Shown here piece by piece: positions 1 to 11,633 of a stretch of DNA of 64,000 nt. The notes under the pieces are model-generated. The model was not told the DNA's origin. It did no database searches and worked only from the letters and a program-made list of their open reading frames with translations. The translations under genes and the position numbers were made by a program. The stretch's first letter is position 1; each line of letters begins with the position of its first letter. Origin of the DNA: Diphasiastrum complanatum (Eukaryota > Streptophyta > Lycopodiopsida > Lycopodiales > Lycopodiaceae); NCBI GenBank assembly GCA_029204225.1, contig CM055092.1:85305878-85369877 (forward strand). Direction: 5' to 3'.

Positions 1-21
1 AGTGTGCCCGCCGATGGCGGA

Positions 22-70
22 CGTGCGTGCGTGTGTTTGTGTGTGTGTGCGCGTGCGTGTGTGTGCGTGC
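22..70. repeat. GT/GC alternating simple repeat
   Basis: About 50 bp of almost strictly alternating purine and pyrimidine (GTGT and GCGT units). Such tracts mutate by slippage and can adopt Z-DNA; that is general knowledge, not shown here. Positions 71-470 carry no gene I recognise. Confidence 0.8.
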
Positions 71-468
71 CCTAATGGCTTTCCTTCTGGCATGAAGGAC
101 GTTGTCAGACAAACGACGTCATCACACAAACATAAAAACGTATAATTAAAGAAATTTCAACATACTATGGGTTTGAGACCTATAGGTGCATTTAGAGTCA
201 AAGGATTGCAAAAAGAAAGCAATACAGAGTGTCAATTCAAATTCCCGAACCGAATGGTTGTACCCTATTTCGGAATGTCACCACCCCTCCCTGCAATGTA
301 TAGGTCTTCCCACATGTACGTGGAAAAGTTAACACCTCGCCTTAATCAGGAGAAAAGTAAGGGCTACACACCTTCCTAAGGTTGGAAACTCTAATCAACT
401 TAAACTCCTTAGCATCTTTTCAAACCTCCTAACCTCTTCAACAAATATTTCTCGAAACCCTGAACCTT

Positions 469-470
<2 letters not shown>

Positions 471-542
<72 letters not shown>

Positions 543-568
543 AGAAGAAGAAGAAGAAGAAGAAGAAA
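471..568. repeat. compound (AG)n-(GAA)n microsatellite
   Basis: An uninterrupted AG dinucleotide run (471-539) passes directly into a GAA trinucleotide run (about 540-568). Read on the minus strand it follows the 3' end of the neighbouring LINE as TTC units then CT units, so it may be the expanded tail of that LINE rather than an unrelated repeat. Confidence 0.9.
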
Positions 569-656
569 TTATATTAATAGGGCACATAAGATAGAAGAAA
601 TAAGTACATATCTCGTAGGATCACTGTCCATGTCGGACAACATAAAAATTGCTAGT

Positions 657-2040
657 CTATGGGAGATCCAGCATCGAGAAGCCCCATGACTGAAAGAAAG
701 TAGCCACATCACCGTACCAAGAAGATCTAGCCTGCTGTCCAGCTATAGCCCGAGAAGAAGTAAGCGCTGCCATCACGTATCTGTGAGTATCTATGGTCTC
801 AAGTCGATGTAGAAAGGTAACAATCTGAAACAAAGCCTCTACCACCATGGGAAGTGAGGCGAACTCCGCCAAAAGAATCTCATGAGGAACTGATGGCTTC
901 GCACGAATCATCGTCCCTAACATGGTGATTTGCAGGCGAGTGATGTCTCTCCAAGTACCCTGAGATATCCCTGGGCACCAAACCTCCGCCGAGTGCATAG
1001 CCACTGGTGAGACGACGGTAGAGAAAAGGTGGTCTCTAGAATTAGGATCATGAATATGGTAAGTAGTACACTCTCTCCATATGTACCAAGGCAGCATGCC
1101 CCTTACGCAGGCGAGATAGTGCAGTAGAGTGAAAAGTAAGGGACCGGTGAATAGTACACCTAGATAGGTGTATGAGGTAACAATCTCGTGCGGCTGTCCA
1201 TCATTATAGAATGTGTCATCTCTCATATGCTGCCAGTTAAACACCATGACCTTGGTCTTAGCAATATTCACCATCAAGCCCCACACTAAGCAAAAACCAT
1301 AGAGAGCATGAAGATGTCGTTGTAATCCAGAGGCTGTAGAGGATAGCAATGCCACATCGTCCGCGTACAGTAGGATAGGAATAATAACATTAGCAAGTGG
1401 ACATCCATCACCACCCTCCTCCTTGATGATCTGCTCTAGATCATCAATGTACAGTGCAAAGAAGAGGAGAGAGTGGACATCCCTGCTTGACCCCAACTGT
1501 GCTCTGGATAAAAGACGAATAATTGTTGCCATCTTTGAAGCGTGCTAATACCCTCTCATATAAGGTGCTGATAGCCATAATGATATCCTGTGAAAAACCA
1601 AGTGAGGACAAGTGCTGAAGTAGCAGGTGCTGTGGAACTGAATCAAAGGTCTTGCGGAAATCCACAAAGCAGCAGTATACTCTCTGTCTCCGATGTCGAG
1701 CCTCATCTATGATGCAGTGTAGGACAAATGCATGATCAATAGTAGAATATCCAGGTCTGAAACCAGCCTGTCTAAGAGCAAATAACTCATTTGACTCCGC
1801 CTGGGATCCAACCATAGACTGTAGAACTGAGCCATAAAGCTTCGTCATCGTGTGACTGATCATGAGAGTGCGGTAGTTATCGACGTTCAGTGGGTCACCA
1901 TCCTTGAGGATGGGATGGAGGAGATTCGTGCACCACTTGGTGGGAAAGCCAAAAGTAATAGCCATGTTAAAAGTGTGGGCAATGTAAGGAGAGAGAAGTT
2001 GGGAGAGAAAGTCTGAGTTAAGTGAGTCAACATCTTTCAC
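657..2040 (-). pseudogene. LINE reverse transcriptase, frameshifted
   Basis: Two overlapping minus-strand frames (2040-1444 and 1532-657) together make an RT domain. The first shows FVDFRKTFDSVPQHLL and, near its end, GVKQGCPLSPLL, both LINE RT motifs. The second opens just after that and carries the catalytic box LLYADDVALLSS, followed by a thumb and connection region with CLVWGLMVNIAKTKVMVF. The frame change around 1444-1532 falls between the GVKQGCPLSPLL and YADD motifs, so the enzyme cannot be made as one chain. Because both halves keep good motifs, decay looks moderate. A plant L1-clade LINE is likely; the precise clade is not determined. Confidence 0.9.
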
Positions 2041-2207
2041 TTTATGGGGTTGAGCTTTTCTAATTGCAGATTCAATTTGGTCAGAGGTAAAAAGAGAGAA
2101 TGTAGCGGGTCAAGTGATAGGGATAGGGGGGGCATCTGTAGTGTATAAGCGAGTAGCATATTCCACCCAAGAGTTGATATCAATGGGTGAAATGGAAGGA
2201 AGACTTC

Positions 2208-2570
2208 TTAGAAAAGAGTTTCCAGAAAAGAGAGGAGGAAGAGAAAAGAGTCTATAAGCTTCCGACCATCTCTTGTTAGATAGTCTCTTTTCTTTTTATT
2301 GACTACATGACAATACTGCTTTTGTATTTGCACCAAAAGATTGGGAGAGCGATGCATGGCGAATACCACCTGCTTATGTAAGATCTGGCAATCATGATCA
2401 TACCATCGGTTATAGGTCTTTCGGATATGTCTTATAGGGAAAGGCCTGGGTGGCGGCTTGTATGAGGGAATGCGACAAGAAGCTAGCCTGTTGCTCAATA
2501 GAAGAGGAGAAGGGAAAATCTTGCAGAAGAGTGTTGAGCGTGAGGATGTATTGTGGAATGAGCTGTGCAC
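2208..2570 (-). pseudogene. LINE linker between endonuclease and RT
   Basis: This minus-strand frame carries a basic, Tyr- and His-rich stretch including YNRWYDHDCQILHKQ. The same position in the + strand copy reads PPWYDADCRSLHHLV (about 4180). It is the segment that joins endonuclease to RT in this LINE family. A stop separates it from the downstream RT frame, so it is a broken piece of one polyprotein. Confidence 0.7.
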
Positions 2571-2689
2571 GAAAAGAAAAATGAGGCTTAGCGGTCTTGG
2601 GTCGAGTTGGATGGAAGGGGAGAAGTCTGGCCAACAGAGAGTAAGAGCAGCGAGTGATCAGCAAGGTTGGGAGAGAGAATGGTAAAGCT

Positions 2690-2990
2690 GTGAATGAGAG
2701 GAATCAAGGCTGGCGAGCCAATGAAGTAGTCGACCACACTATGTCCACCTCCATGTGGATGACAAGTGAAAGCTGCTGAATTTGGCCACTACGATAAACC
2801 GTTCAAAATAACCAAGGAATGTGCCTCAGTAATCCTGAGTAGTTGCTCACCAAATGCAGTAGAAGGAGTAGCCCCATCATGAGAAGTTCGCTCAAGACTT
2901 GTATCCAAAATATGAAGCTTGAGATAATCCGTCACTGCATGAAATTCCGTCTGTCTGGTGGCCGTGCGTGCAAGGTAGCATTACGATGTA
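2690..2990 (-). pseudogene. LINE endonuclease fragment
   Basis: The minus strand at about 2765-2710 reads TCHPHGGGHSVVDYFIG, the same signature found in the two + strand LINEs of this window (about 3790-3840 and 10170-10215). It belongs to the C-terminal part of the apurinic-type endonuclease. Upstream, about 2990-2820 still resembles the segment before it. The N-terminal catalytic part is absent. Confidence 0.7.
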
Positions 2991-3059
2991 CGAGAGACCG
3001 GAATTTAATAAATAAAACATTCTCGTCATATTTGCCTCTCCAAGTAGTTTCAAACCTTT

Positions 3060-3545
3060 CAATTTTTGTGTGAAAGTTTATTGATAAGTAAATCCCTGGC
3101 CTCCTCTAGTGGTTTTCTAGCATTTGGAATGCCTCTCACTCTAACATTAAGAGCTTCTTTGGCTTTTCGTCTTGCTCCGAAAACACGCTTTTTAGTCGTG
3201 AGTCAATTGAAACATTCGTAGGCAAATCTACCATACCATTATCTTTCTTGAACAGTGCTGCCCATGTTTTTGTCTCTTCCACATGTTTCTCAAGGTTGGA
3301 AATCTTGTTAGAAGTTTCTGCAAGATCCGTAGTAGATGAAGGTATGGATGTTTGTAGCTAGTTGATCTCATCCTGCAACTTTTTGACCTCCAATTTTAAC
3401 GTTGCGTTTTCACCTTGCACTTCTGAAAATAGTGCATACAAATGCCCTACATGATAGTGAATGTCTTCCGGTAGGATAGAGCGAGGTATAGTGACAGGTG
3501 AGGCTTTACATAGCACAAACTGAGGAGGAGTAGGAGGAGGAGGAG
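3060..3545 (-). pseudogene. LINE ORF1-like remnant
   Basis: On the minus strand, 3170-3120 translates to EALNVRVRGIPNA, closely matching [17 protein letters not shown] in the third LINE (about 9105-9160). That motif starts the RNA-binding region of plant LINE ORF1 proteins. The preceding stretch (3545-3180) reads as a helical, coiled-coil-like region rich in Glu, Lys and Leu. Stops interrupt it. Confidence 0.65.
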
Positions 3546-3653
3546 GAAGAGCTGAGGGTGTAAGGGCAGCAGAGACATCGAGGTCTTTTTTGACAGTTAG
3601 AGTTTCACGACATTACTGACCAGCTTCGTGTTCATGCCCTTGATAGTGATGGG

Positions 3654-4007
3654 ATGAGAGTTACCAAAATTTTCGAGGACAGTTGGGGAGCTATCACCAC
3701 ATATGGTGAGTACTTATTGCAGTTTGGCGAGGCCCATGAGTTAGCCATTTATAATGGCCTAACTTGTTGGCCGGATGCAGGCATGTATACTTGTCATCCT
3801 CACAGTGGCGGTCATAGTGTCGTTGATTATCTCATGGGGTTACCATCCTCCATACCTCTCATTTTTGATTTTGATATATCTCCCACCACCCTCTCCGATC
3901 ATTCTTTCCTTTGTTTCGCTATTGGTCACCTCCCACCCCCCAGTCATCTTCCCACCCACCCCACTTCCCACCCACCCCACGCTTACCCGTGCACCCAGAT
4001 ATACTAG
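3654..4007 (+). pseudogene. LINE endonuclease C-terminal fragment
   Basis: This open frame contains [17 protein letters not shown] followed by PTTLSDHSFLCFAIG. The VVDY and SDH motifs are characteristic of the C-terminal, metal-binding part of the apurinic-type endonuclease in LINEs. The catalytic N-terminal half is missing. The tail becomes Pro-rich and the frame is lost before the linker. Confidence 0.75.
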
Positions 4008-4049
4008 TTTACTAGGAGTCTCTAGCCTCATTACTCAAGTCTTTTCGCC

Positions 4050-4713
4050 ATGATAGTACAATTGAATCACAAAACTGCTTTTGTTACCACATCTCTTCAC
4101 ACTACCGCTTCTCTAGCCTTTCCCTCTAAGCCCCATAAAGGCAAATCCACACGTTCTTCACCAACCCGTCCTCTACACCCCCCGTGGTATGACGCTGATT
4201 GTCGCTCTCTTCATCATCTTGTCACCCATGCACGTACTAATGCTCTTCACCTTCTCCGCTCCTCTCGACGCTCATACAATCGTGCACGCTACTGTAAAAA
4301 GCGTGCTTATGATGACTCTGAAGGAAAACTTCTTGTTGACCTTCTTTTCAGCTCTTCCTCGGGTGCTTTTTGGCATGAGTTTATCCATCGTGCTCCACCA
4401 CCTCTCTTGGATGACGTCTGCATATGGGCCGACTATGTTACTAGCTTATACACCATACCCATCGACTCACCCATCTCTATCTCTCCTCGACCATCTGAGT
4501 TCACCTTCTTCACCTCTGATATGGTCCTTTTGGCCATCAGGATCCCATAAGGCTAGAGATGTCGAGGACCTTGAATCCGAACTCTTGACTCATGTTGTCG
4601 ACATACTTGCCCCCACACTAACCCATCTCTTCAATTCAGCAACTGTCTCTGGCTTCCCATCATCTGGTGCACCAACATCATCCACCCTATTCACAAAAAT
4701 GGTGACCCGATGA
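4050..4713 (+). pseudogene. LINE endonuclease-RT linker, broken
   Basis: The frame at 4050-4550 carries PPWYDADCRSLHHLV and a basic region SSRRSYNRARYCKKRAY, the counterpart of 2208-2570 in the minus-strand copy. Overlapping frames continue to about 4713, where the sequence resembles the N-terminal fingers of RT (HPIHKNGDP-like in mixed frames). Several frameshifts. Confidence 0.6.
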
Positions 4714-5059
4714 TTTCTGTAACTATTGCATTATCATGATTGGACATGTCCTCGTGAAGCTATATGGTACCATACTTTAGTCTACGGTGAGCTCAGAGGC
4801 AGAATCCAGGAGATTACATGCTTTGGGCTAGGCAAGGTTCAGATGCCATTACTCTACCACTGAATATATCTTCACTCTTTGAGATTTGATTGAGGTATAT
4901 GAGGAGAAACATACATGCTCAAGCAGATCCTCCTTAGCTACGGTTAGCATGTAACACGCATTGTGCTTAGTCAAAACATACTACTTGTCACTTGCATACA
5001 CAAAAACTTGCTCTTAATTACAGTTGCAACCATAATCCACAAACAAGAGCCAATGTCTC

Positions 5060-5940
5060 CCGTTAGTTAGTGTAACCATAGCACTTCAGGAAAGCCTTTG
5101 ATCTTGTCCCATGCTCCCTGCTCATTCAGAGACTTCGTGACCTTGGCTTCTCCATTGACATCATTTTGGCTGTGATAGCCCTTTATGAGTGTCTTAGGTT
5201 GTTTCCGACATGGCAATGGTATTTTTGAGCACATTTGGAGCACCATTGGGGTGAAGCAGGGTTGTTCTCTTTCACCAGTTCTTTCTGGACTATATATTGA
5301 TGAGTTGGAGAGAGTCATCTCACAATGTGGTGGATTGGGCTGTAGACTTGGCGACTTCTGATTGCCATTCCTCTTTATGTTGATGATGTGGTAGTAGTCT
5401 CCCCGACTAGAGAGGGGTTATAGAGGCAGCTTCATGCAATGTCAAGAGCTCATTCTCAATGGGCAGCCCCTGGAGGTGGTTTGTTCATACACTTAATTGG
5501 GGATACTTTTCTCTGGTCCCGCGTTCAGCATGCGACAGGCATCTACCGCTCGACTTGGGAAGGGACATGCCTCCCTTGTTCAGCTAGAGCGGTTTTGCTT
5601 TCAGATTTGGGATGTTGGAGGAAGTGTAGAGTGATATCTTTGTCACCTCCACAGCCTTATATGCAGCAGAGACACGGTGTACCGGTCTTTCCTCCTCACA
5701 CTGGGCTAGTATCTCGAGATTACAAACTAACATATTAGCTTGTATGATTCGGGCGAAGCCCGCCCTTTGTTCCACACGAGATCCTCCTTGCCAAGTTTAT
5801 GGTTCCACCTATACAGATAGATGTAATTTTCTAGCTTATTGCATATATGTAGAGAGTTCAGGCACTTTTAGCTGCAAAGGAAAGATTTACACAGATAGAA
5901 CTTGCTTCTTGACAGTGATATACCTGGTTTTTGACATTTA
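5060..5940 (+). pseudogene. LINE RT remnant
   Basis: In mixed + strand frames one reads RKAFDLVP (about 5090), GVKQGCSLSPVL (about 5250-5285), YVDDVVV (about 5380) and MIRAKPA (about 5745), in the same order as the minus-strand LINE. Reading frame is lost between most of these motifs. The catalytic YVDD residues are still visible, but no continuous protein is possible. Confidence 0.7.
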
Positions 5941-7837
5941 GTAGCGTTGATGCTCCTATATATCTCATCTCATTTATTTAATCATTAGCGAACCAAAAGT
6001 GATAGAACTTCAAACACATTAGAATATTCAAAATCTAAATCACAATAAATTATTATAATTAGTAATCAACAATGAATCGGGCTTTTTTCCAACTTTTATT
6101 CCTTTTTGGTCTGAACCGGCTCCAGATGATTCGTTCGTTTTGAATGACGGTTCGTGGAAACTATGATCCCAAACCTCACCTATCAGGTCCTTTTATTATG
6201 TCGTTTGGGCCCTTGGGTCCACTTTTTAGATGAAGCTATGTAAATTGCAGGTGTGAAGTGCATGTTTGAGGACTTGGACTCTCTGATGACGCAAAGGTAG
6301 GAGGGAGCCCTTTGCCATAACCTTAAAGGCACTTCAAATAGTATAAGTAGGATCATAACCTTTGTCATTTGATATCTGATTTCTTGTAGACTTGATAGTG
6401 GCTTATAGGAGACCCCTCTGAATAGCTGTTGTTGGGAGCATCTGTTAATTATTTTATTTTGTTGATTGTATTGAGATTTTAGTTGGAGATTGAACTTTTA
6501 TTTCACAGTTTACTATGACTTCATCTTAACTTGATACCAGAGCACTTTTAAGGGAAAAGAGGAACTCTTTTTCCAAAATGCACAAAGTTTTGGCATCTTC
6601 AGAGGTAGGTCCCAGCCCTATAGGACATTTTCAGCTTTGCTAATCACTTTTTGGAGCTGGTAAAAGGATGACATCCCTAATTACACTCTTCCACAGCTCA
6701 TTGGGCTATTCGAAACATTACAATGTACATTGTGGATTGATCCACTTCGTTGCTTGCAGAACTAGCAGGGGTTTCAAAAACTCTAGAGATTAGACATTTG
6801 CATACTTTTGAGTTCTTTTGAAAGTTGGATGCCATTAAAACAATCTCAATCTCTGCAGATATTGATAACATATAAGCTGAGCTTACACCACCATGGCATT
6901 GCCACTTTGTTAAATTGTTGCCTTGTTTCATAGAGAGTTACTGGCTTCGTGCAAATGGTATATGATTTAAGATAATATTGTTTCAGTAGTTCAGTTACAA
7001 TTTGTTTGATTTTGGCTAGTGTCTTTGGAGGGAGCTGTGCAACATTGTGTAGGGATGTAATGGACATGTCCTTCCACATAGCTCACTGATGTTATCCTAG
7101 CTAGTGGCAGAGATGGGCACATTTATCCCTGATTTGGATCCAATCATATGACACTGACTGGGAGTTGATTCATCCTCCAAACGACATAGTTTGACCTTTG
7201 AAGGGCTTGAATTAAACCTGAAAAGGCCAAACTACTTATTAAAAAGACATCATGTTCATGCAGACCTGCCCCTTCTAATGAGTTTGGAGCATTCACTGAT
7301 AATATTGATGTTTTCGTTAGCTAATGCAGTTTTCATGAAGAAAATTAAGTTTTAATGTCTCACACACACACATGTTACGGCCCTATATACGTATGATGAT
7401 AGAGGAAATTGAAACTTTTAATGAAATAGCACATAGTTTTATCAATTAGACAATCTTCACTGTGTTACAAACTGTGTCATACAACTTATGCCGTCGATAT
7501 TGTCTTGTATGTAAATTTCCTACTTTGGCATTTTGGTCAGCCAAGGTTGGAAATACTACATTTTAGATAAGGACTCTCAACGAGGACCGTGTAGAAACTA
7601 CCGAAGCATACAATTTTGTCGGATAGTGGACTAGAGGTTTTTCTGATTGCTGAGTCCTGATGACATTAAGTAAGAATTCCAGAGGTTGTGGTTCATAAGA
7701 AATTAATAACTTCAGATGTGATCCATGATATTTTGATAGCAATATTTTGCAGGCAGACTTTTGTTGGTGGTATAATGCAGTTTATTTTAATATTTATTGC
7801 TTTTCATGTTAACTTAATTCCATCCATATGTTTCCAG
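5941..7837. other. unassigned DNA, probable LIG1 intron
   Basis: No convincing coding segment. At about 6525-6540 the sequence TTGATACCAGAGCAC vaguely resembles a tRNA-Met primer binding site, so 6190-6525 could be an old LTR, but no partner copy was found. Because LIG1 residues upstream of the exon at 7980 are missing, this stretch and perhaps the LINEs before it may belong to a further LIG1 intron. Confidence 0.4.
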
Positions 7838-7942
7838 CGTCCTCGTGTGGCTGAATTGTTGAAATTGCGTTGGTCGACTTACGAACACCATTTTTGTTGG
7901 AAATGTGGCTATAGTGAAAACTATGAGGAAATAAAGAGAAAG
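7838..7942 (+). other. exon-like segment of unknown origin
   Basis: 105 bp (35 codons) is open and flanked by splice-like sites: TTTCCAG before 7838 and AAAG/GTAGTT at 7942-7943. It would read RPRVAELLKLRWSTYEHHF then CWKCGYSENYEEIKRK. It does not match the part of DNA ligase 1 expected here, and only 37 bp separate it from the next exon, too short for a plant intron. It may be chance or a captured exon. Confidence 0.2.
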
Positions 7943-7979
7943 GTAGTTCCTGACCTTTGAGCTGTTTGGAAATATGCAG

Positions 7980-8092
7980 GCTTTGTACAATTCATTTGTG
8001 GAAGTTTCTGGTGTATTTCAATTTGCAACAGCCACTACATCAAATGAGCTTGATGCAATACAAGAATTTCTACAAGATGCAATCAATCACAG
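7980..8092 (+). CDS. LIG1: LIG1 exon a
   Basis: Encodes [11 protein letters not shown] and [16 protein letters not shown], the segment just before motif IV in plant DNA ligase 1. The acceptor is ATGCAG/G and the donor AG/GTAGGA. The last codon is split and completes to Ser in the next exon. Val-Glu-Val-Ser replaces the acidic stretch usual here, a mild divergence. Confidence 0.88.
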
Positions 8093-11000
8093 GTAGGATT
8101 CTTTTAAGCTTCCAAGTACCTTCATGCTAGTAAAACAGGAAGATTTTTGCTTCAAGCAAGCTGGGTCCAATCTCTAGGTTTCACAGAATAGTGGATATGC
8201 TTAAGAGATCATATAATGCGTTATCGACCATATTTCTCATTATAACTTGCTCAAATGTAGTTTTGCATTTGACCAGGACACCGTTTCATTTGACCTTGTG
8301 TAGCAGATGACACACTGAGTGTTTCATAAAACTTGTATTCATCAGAGTGCAATGCTAGTCAATATGGATCTTGAAGTGATTTCATGGTTGAAACTTTCTG
8401 TAATGCACTTACTGCTCTCTCCTCTACAGAGAAATTATAGTCACCTTAATCAGTACAAGCTGTTACTTAAGGAAAGGACTGCCTCACATCTCAAGGGCTC
8501 CACCTTGTGGTGCTGTCTTGGAGAGAGGTGAAAAGGTCTGCAGTACAGTTTCTTAAGAGAAATTTGAGAACATATCTGAAATATGGGAAAGGAATTTGAG
8601 ACATTGCAAGGAAACCTTTGAATTGATACATTGTCATGGTCCAACGGTGCATAAGTAAATAGGCCATGAGCCAACAAGTTATCATCATCATGTAAAACCT
8701 TCTTCAAGCGTGAAACACAAAAACAAGATGAACCTTACAATCAACAAGCAAATCCAATATATAAGCATCGCTATTGATTTTCTTAACAATTTTCCAAGGT
8801 CCAGGTGACAACTTATGACACTTCTCTATCTTAAGGGTTTTCGAGTCCTTCGGAATCCTAAGAAACACCATGTCTCCTTCCTCGAACTCTCTTGGCGTAC
8901 TTTATCATTGCAGTTGTAGTACATATACTTTTCCTTATTGTGATGGAGACGTTTCATACGCTCCCATTGTGCCACACACTTGATATGTACTTTTCTGTCT
9001 TATATGCCTCTTGGCATGGAAAAGACATTAATAAAATCTCTCTGTAGTGCTCCCAGCACCTCAGTATTTTCAGCCACGATACAAGAAGAGAAACCTAGGG
9101 AACAAAAGGCGCTTAACATCAGAGTCCGAGGGATTCCAGATACGCAGGATGCCATAGACGAGGCCAAGCGCTTTTTGGACACCACACTAGGACACCGGAC
9201 AGATGGATTGGACACGACGTGGAGGACCACCAGAGACACGACCACTTTGATTATCCGTTTCCCCTTATTGGCTACTAGGCGGATGTAGAGCTAAGCTTCG
9301 CGGCACTACTATCTTTATGGACGACGATCTTACGTATATTCAGGTGGAGGAGGGACATAAGGCCTTTCAGGAAGCCAGAGAGACAGGCAAGAGAGTTATG
9401 TATAGAGATGGACGAGTGCGTCTTCTTGATAGCACTCCCGCGGGACCTACGCATTAGGGATCTGGGGTGCCTCGGGTTGGAAGCACCCCGAGGCCCCATC
9501 CATACCACCTTCAGATTGGAGTGTGGAATTGTGTTGTCATCCATTCATCTTCTATTGCAAGGGACCTTTTTGATTTTATTACAGACAAAGATATATTATT
9601 CTTCATGGAGACACACGAGAGCCCGGAACGTGGACTGACTTCTTTTCCTGGTCAGTATTCCGACGAGAGACTAGATCTGCCAGTGGCCGAGGTTCAGGTG
9701 GGGTCGCATGCTTGTACATAGAGCTCTCCACTCGTGTATGGACTTCATCAGACATGACAAGCAGGCCCGCTATATATGGACTCGCATCGTGGGTCAGGAT
9801 ATTGGTTTGGATAGAGATCTTTTTATTGCAGCATGTTACTTTCCACTAGAGTCTTAGTCTTTTGTTGAGGGTATTGGATCTCCATATCAGGACCTCTCAC
9901 CAATATCATCAGATTCTTAGAGTGGGGGCATATTTTCCTCACAGGGGATTTTAATGCCCGGACATCCTCGAGACAGACAGAGTTTTTCGACACCACGGAT
10001 CAGCTGCGTGTTCGTGCGCTTGACAGTGATATGCTTGGAGTTACCAGGACTTCCTCGGACAGTTTGGGACCTACTACTCCATATGGTAAGCACTTACTGC
10101 AGTTGGACATGCACATGAGCTAGCCATTTATAATGACTTACCCTGCTGGTCACATTCAGACAATTATACATGCCACCCTCACAGTGGAGGACATAGAGTC
10201 GTTGACTATCTCATGGGGTCACCATCCTTTGTACCCATAGTCTGTGCCTTCCACGTTTCCGCCACCACCCTTTTTGATCACTCATTTCTCTCCTTTGATA
10301 TCGGCCACCTTCCACCCACTCATCCATCTACACCAACCATGCTTACTCGAGCACCCAAGTATACATTTGATCCCACTTACATGCCACTATACCGGTAGTC
10401 CTTGGCTTCACTTTTACACTCCTCTCCTCATGACAGTCCAGTTGACATCCAAGCCGCTTTTCTCACCACCTCACTCCACTGGGTTGCATCACTAACCTTC
10501 CCCACAAAACCCCATCCCAAAAAGACTCGACACACACCTCGACCATTGCACCTCCCATGGTACAATACCGAGTGTTCATCAGTCAGTAACCTATTCACGT
10601 ACCCATGCTGTGAACCCCAAGGGAAGGTTTCTTACAATCCTTAGTCTCATAAGCTTAGTGACTTTATTTTTATATAGAACAAGCCTTGAATCATTTTGTT
10701 CATTGGAACTTTTTTCTAGAGGTTGCCTATCCTCAATCATGGTGGATAAGGTCAATTGGGTGATCAGTCCCTTGGCCTAGTCCCGATCTTTATAGACTCC
10801 TCTGAGCCTCCATTATAGACTTAGAAATAAGCCTTTTTGATAGACTCCTTTGAGCTTTCATTATAGACTTAGAAATAAGCCTTCTTTGTTAATAGCCTTT
10901 AGCTTAGAAAGCTGCTTGTTCTTGTACTTGTCCTTCGGGCACTTCATGAGTACCTGTACATATCTTCAAAGAAAGGTAAGTCCTTAAGCCTAGAAGGCTT

Positions 11001-11587
11001 CTTATTCTTGTTCTTGTTTTTCAAGCACTTTCGTGAGTACCTGCACATACCTTCAAAGAAAGGTCAGTTTTCATACCATTAGACATGGCTCATTAAAGGT
11101 TCTTAGTCCTACAGGTAGTAATACCTGCTACTCAAATCAATAAAGCAATAAGTTCATACAATATCCAAATAGAATAATGGTCATTGGTAGTTTTATGTCA
11201 TCAAGATCTATGTGAAGATAGAAGATGGGCAAAGCCTTTATTTCTTTGGGGGATTATTCCTCTACAATTTATACCCCTCCGAAGCATAAAGCGTTGTCCT
11301 CAACGAATATTTCTGAAATAAGAATCTAGAATTTCTGGATATGCTTTGAAGAAGTCTTCTTCCATCCATCTTGCATCCGTGGTTGGATAATTCTTAAGCT
11401 TAAGGAGGTATAGTGTTGACATTAATTCTTTTCTTTCAGCTATGGTCTTGTAGATGAGAATCCGTTCAGGTTTAAGGATTTCTTTAGTTCCTTGAACTTC
11501 AGGAGGTTCATCCAGAATTTCTTCGGGTATAGGACCATTAAATTACATGAAATATATCGTGGACTTTAAGTAAAAGGTAATTCTCTT

Positions 11588-11633
<46 letters not shown>

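Larger units (their letters stand above)
569..3545 (-). mobile_element. decayed LINE (non-LTR retrotransposon)
   Basis: Read right to left, it contains an ORF1-like segment (about 3545-3060), an endonuclease fragment (about 2990-2690) and a reverse transcriptase (2570-657). The endonuclease N-terminal half is missing, because ORF1 passes almost directly into the endonuclease C-terminal part. A second LINE of the same family begins at about 3560 on the other strand. Frameshifts and stops make it inactive. The 3' end lies between the RT stop at 657 and the microsatellite at 568. Confidence 0.85.
3560..5940 (+). mobile_element. 5'-truncated LINE, + strand
   Basis: The element starts inside the endonuclease domain (about 3560) and continues through the linker (about 4180), RT (about 5060-5450) and post-RT region to about 5940. 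It is the same family as the minus-strand LINE, beginning within about 15 bp of that element's ORF1 end, so the two lie head to head. A 5' truncation is typical of LINE insertion by target-primed reverse transcription. Many frameshifts and stops. Confidence 0.8.

Noticed and set aside
5067-5318. Minus-strand 83-codon frame
   Set aside because: It is the complement of the LINE RT remnant on the + strand, which carries the real motifs.
7688-7960. 90-codon frame as a gene
   Set aside because: Only the part 7838-7942 has splice-like borders. The rest is AT-rich intron-like sequence with no family match.
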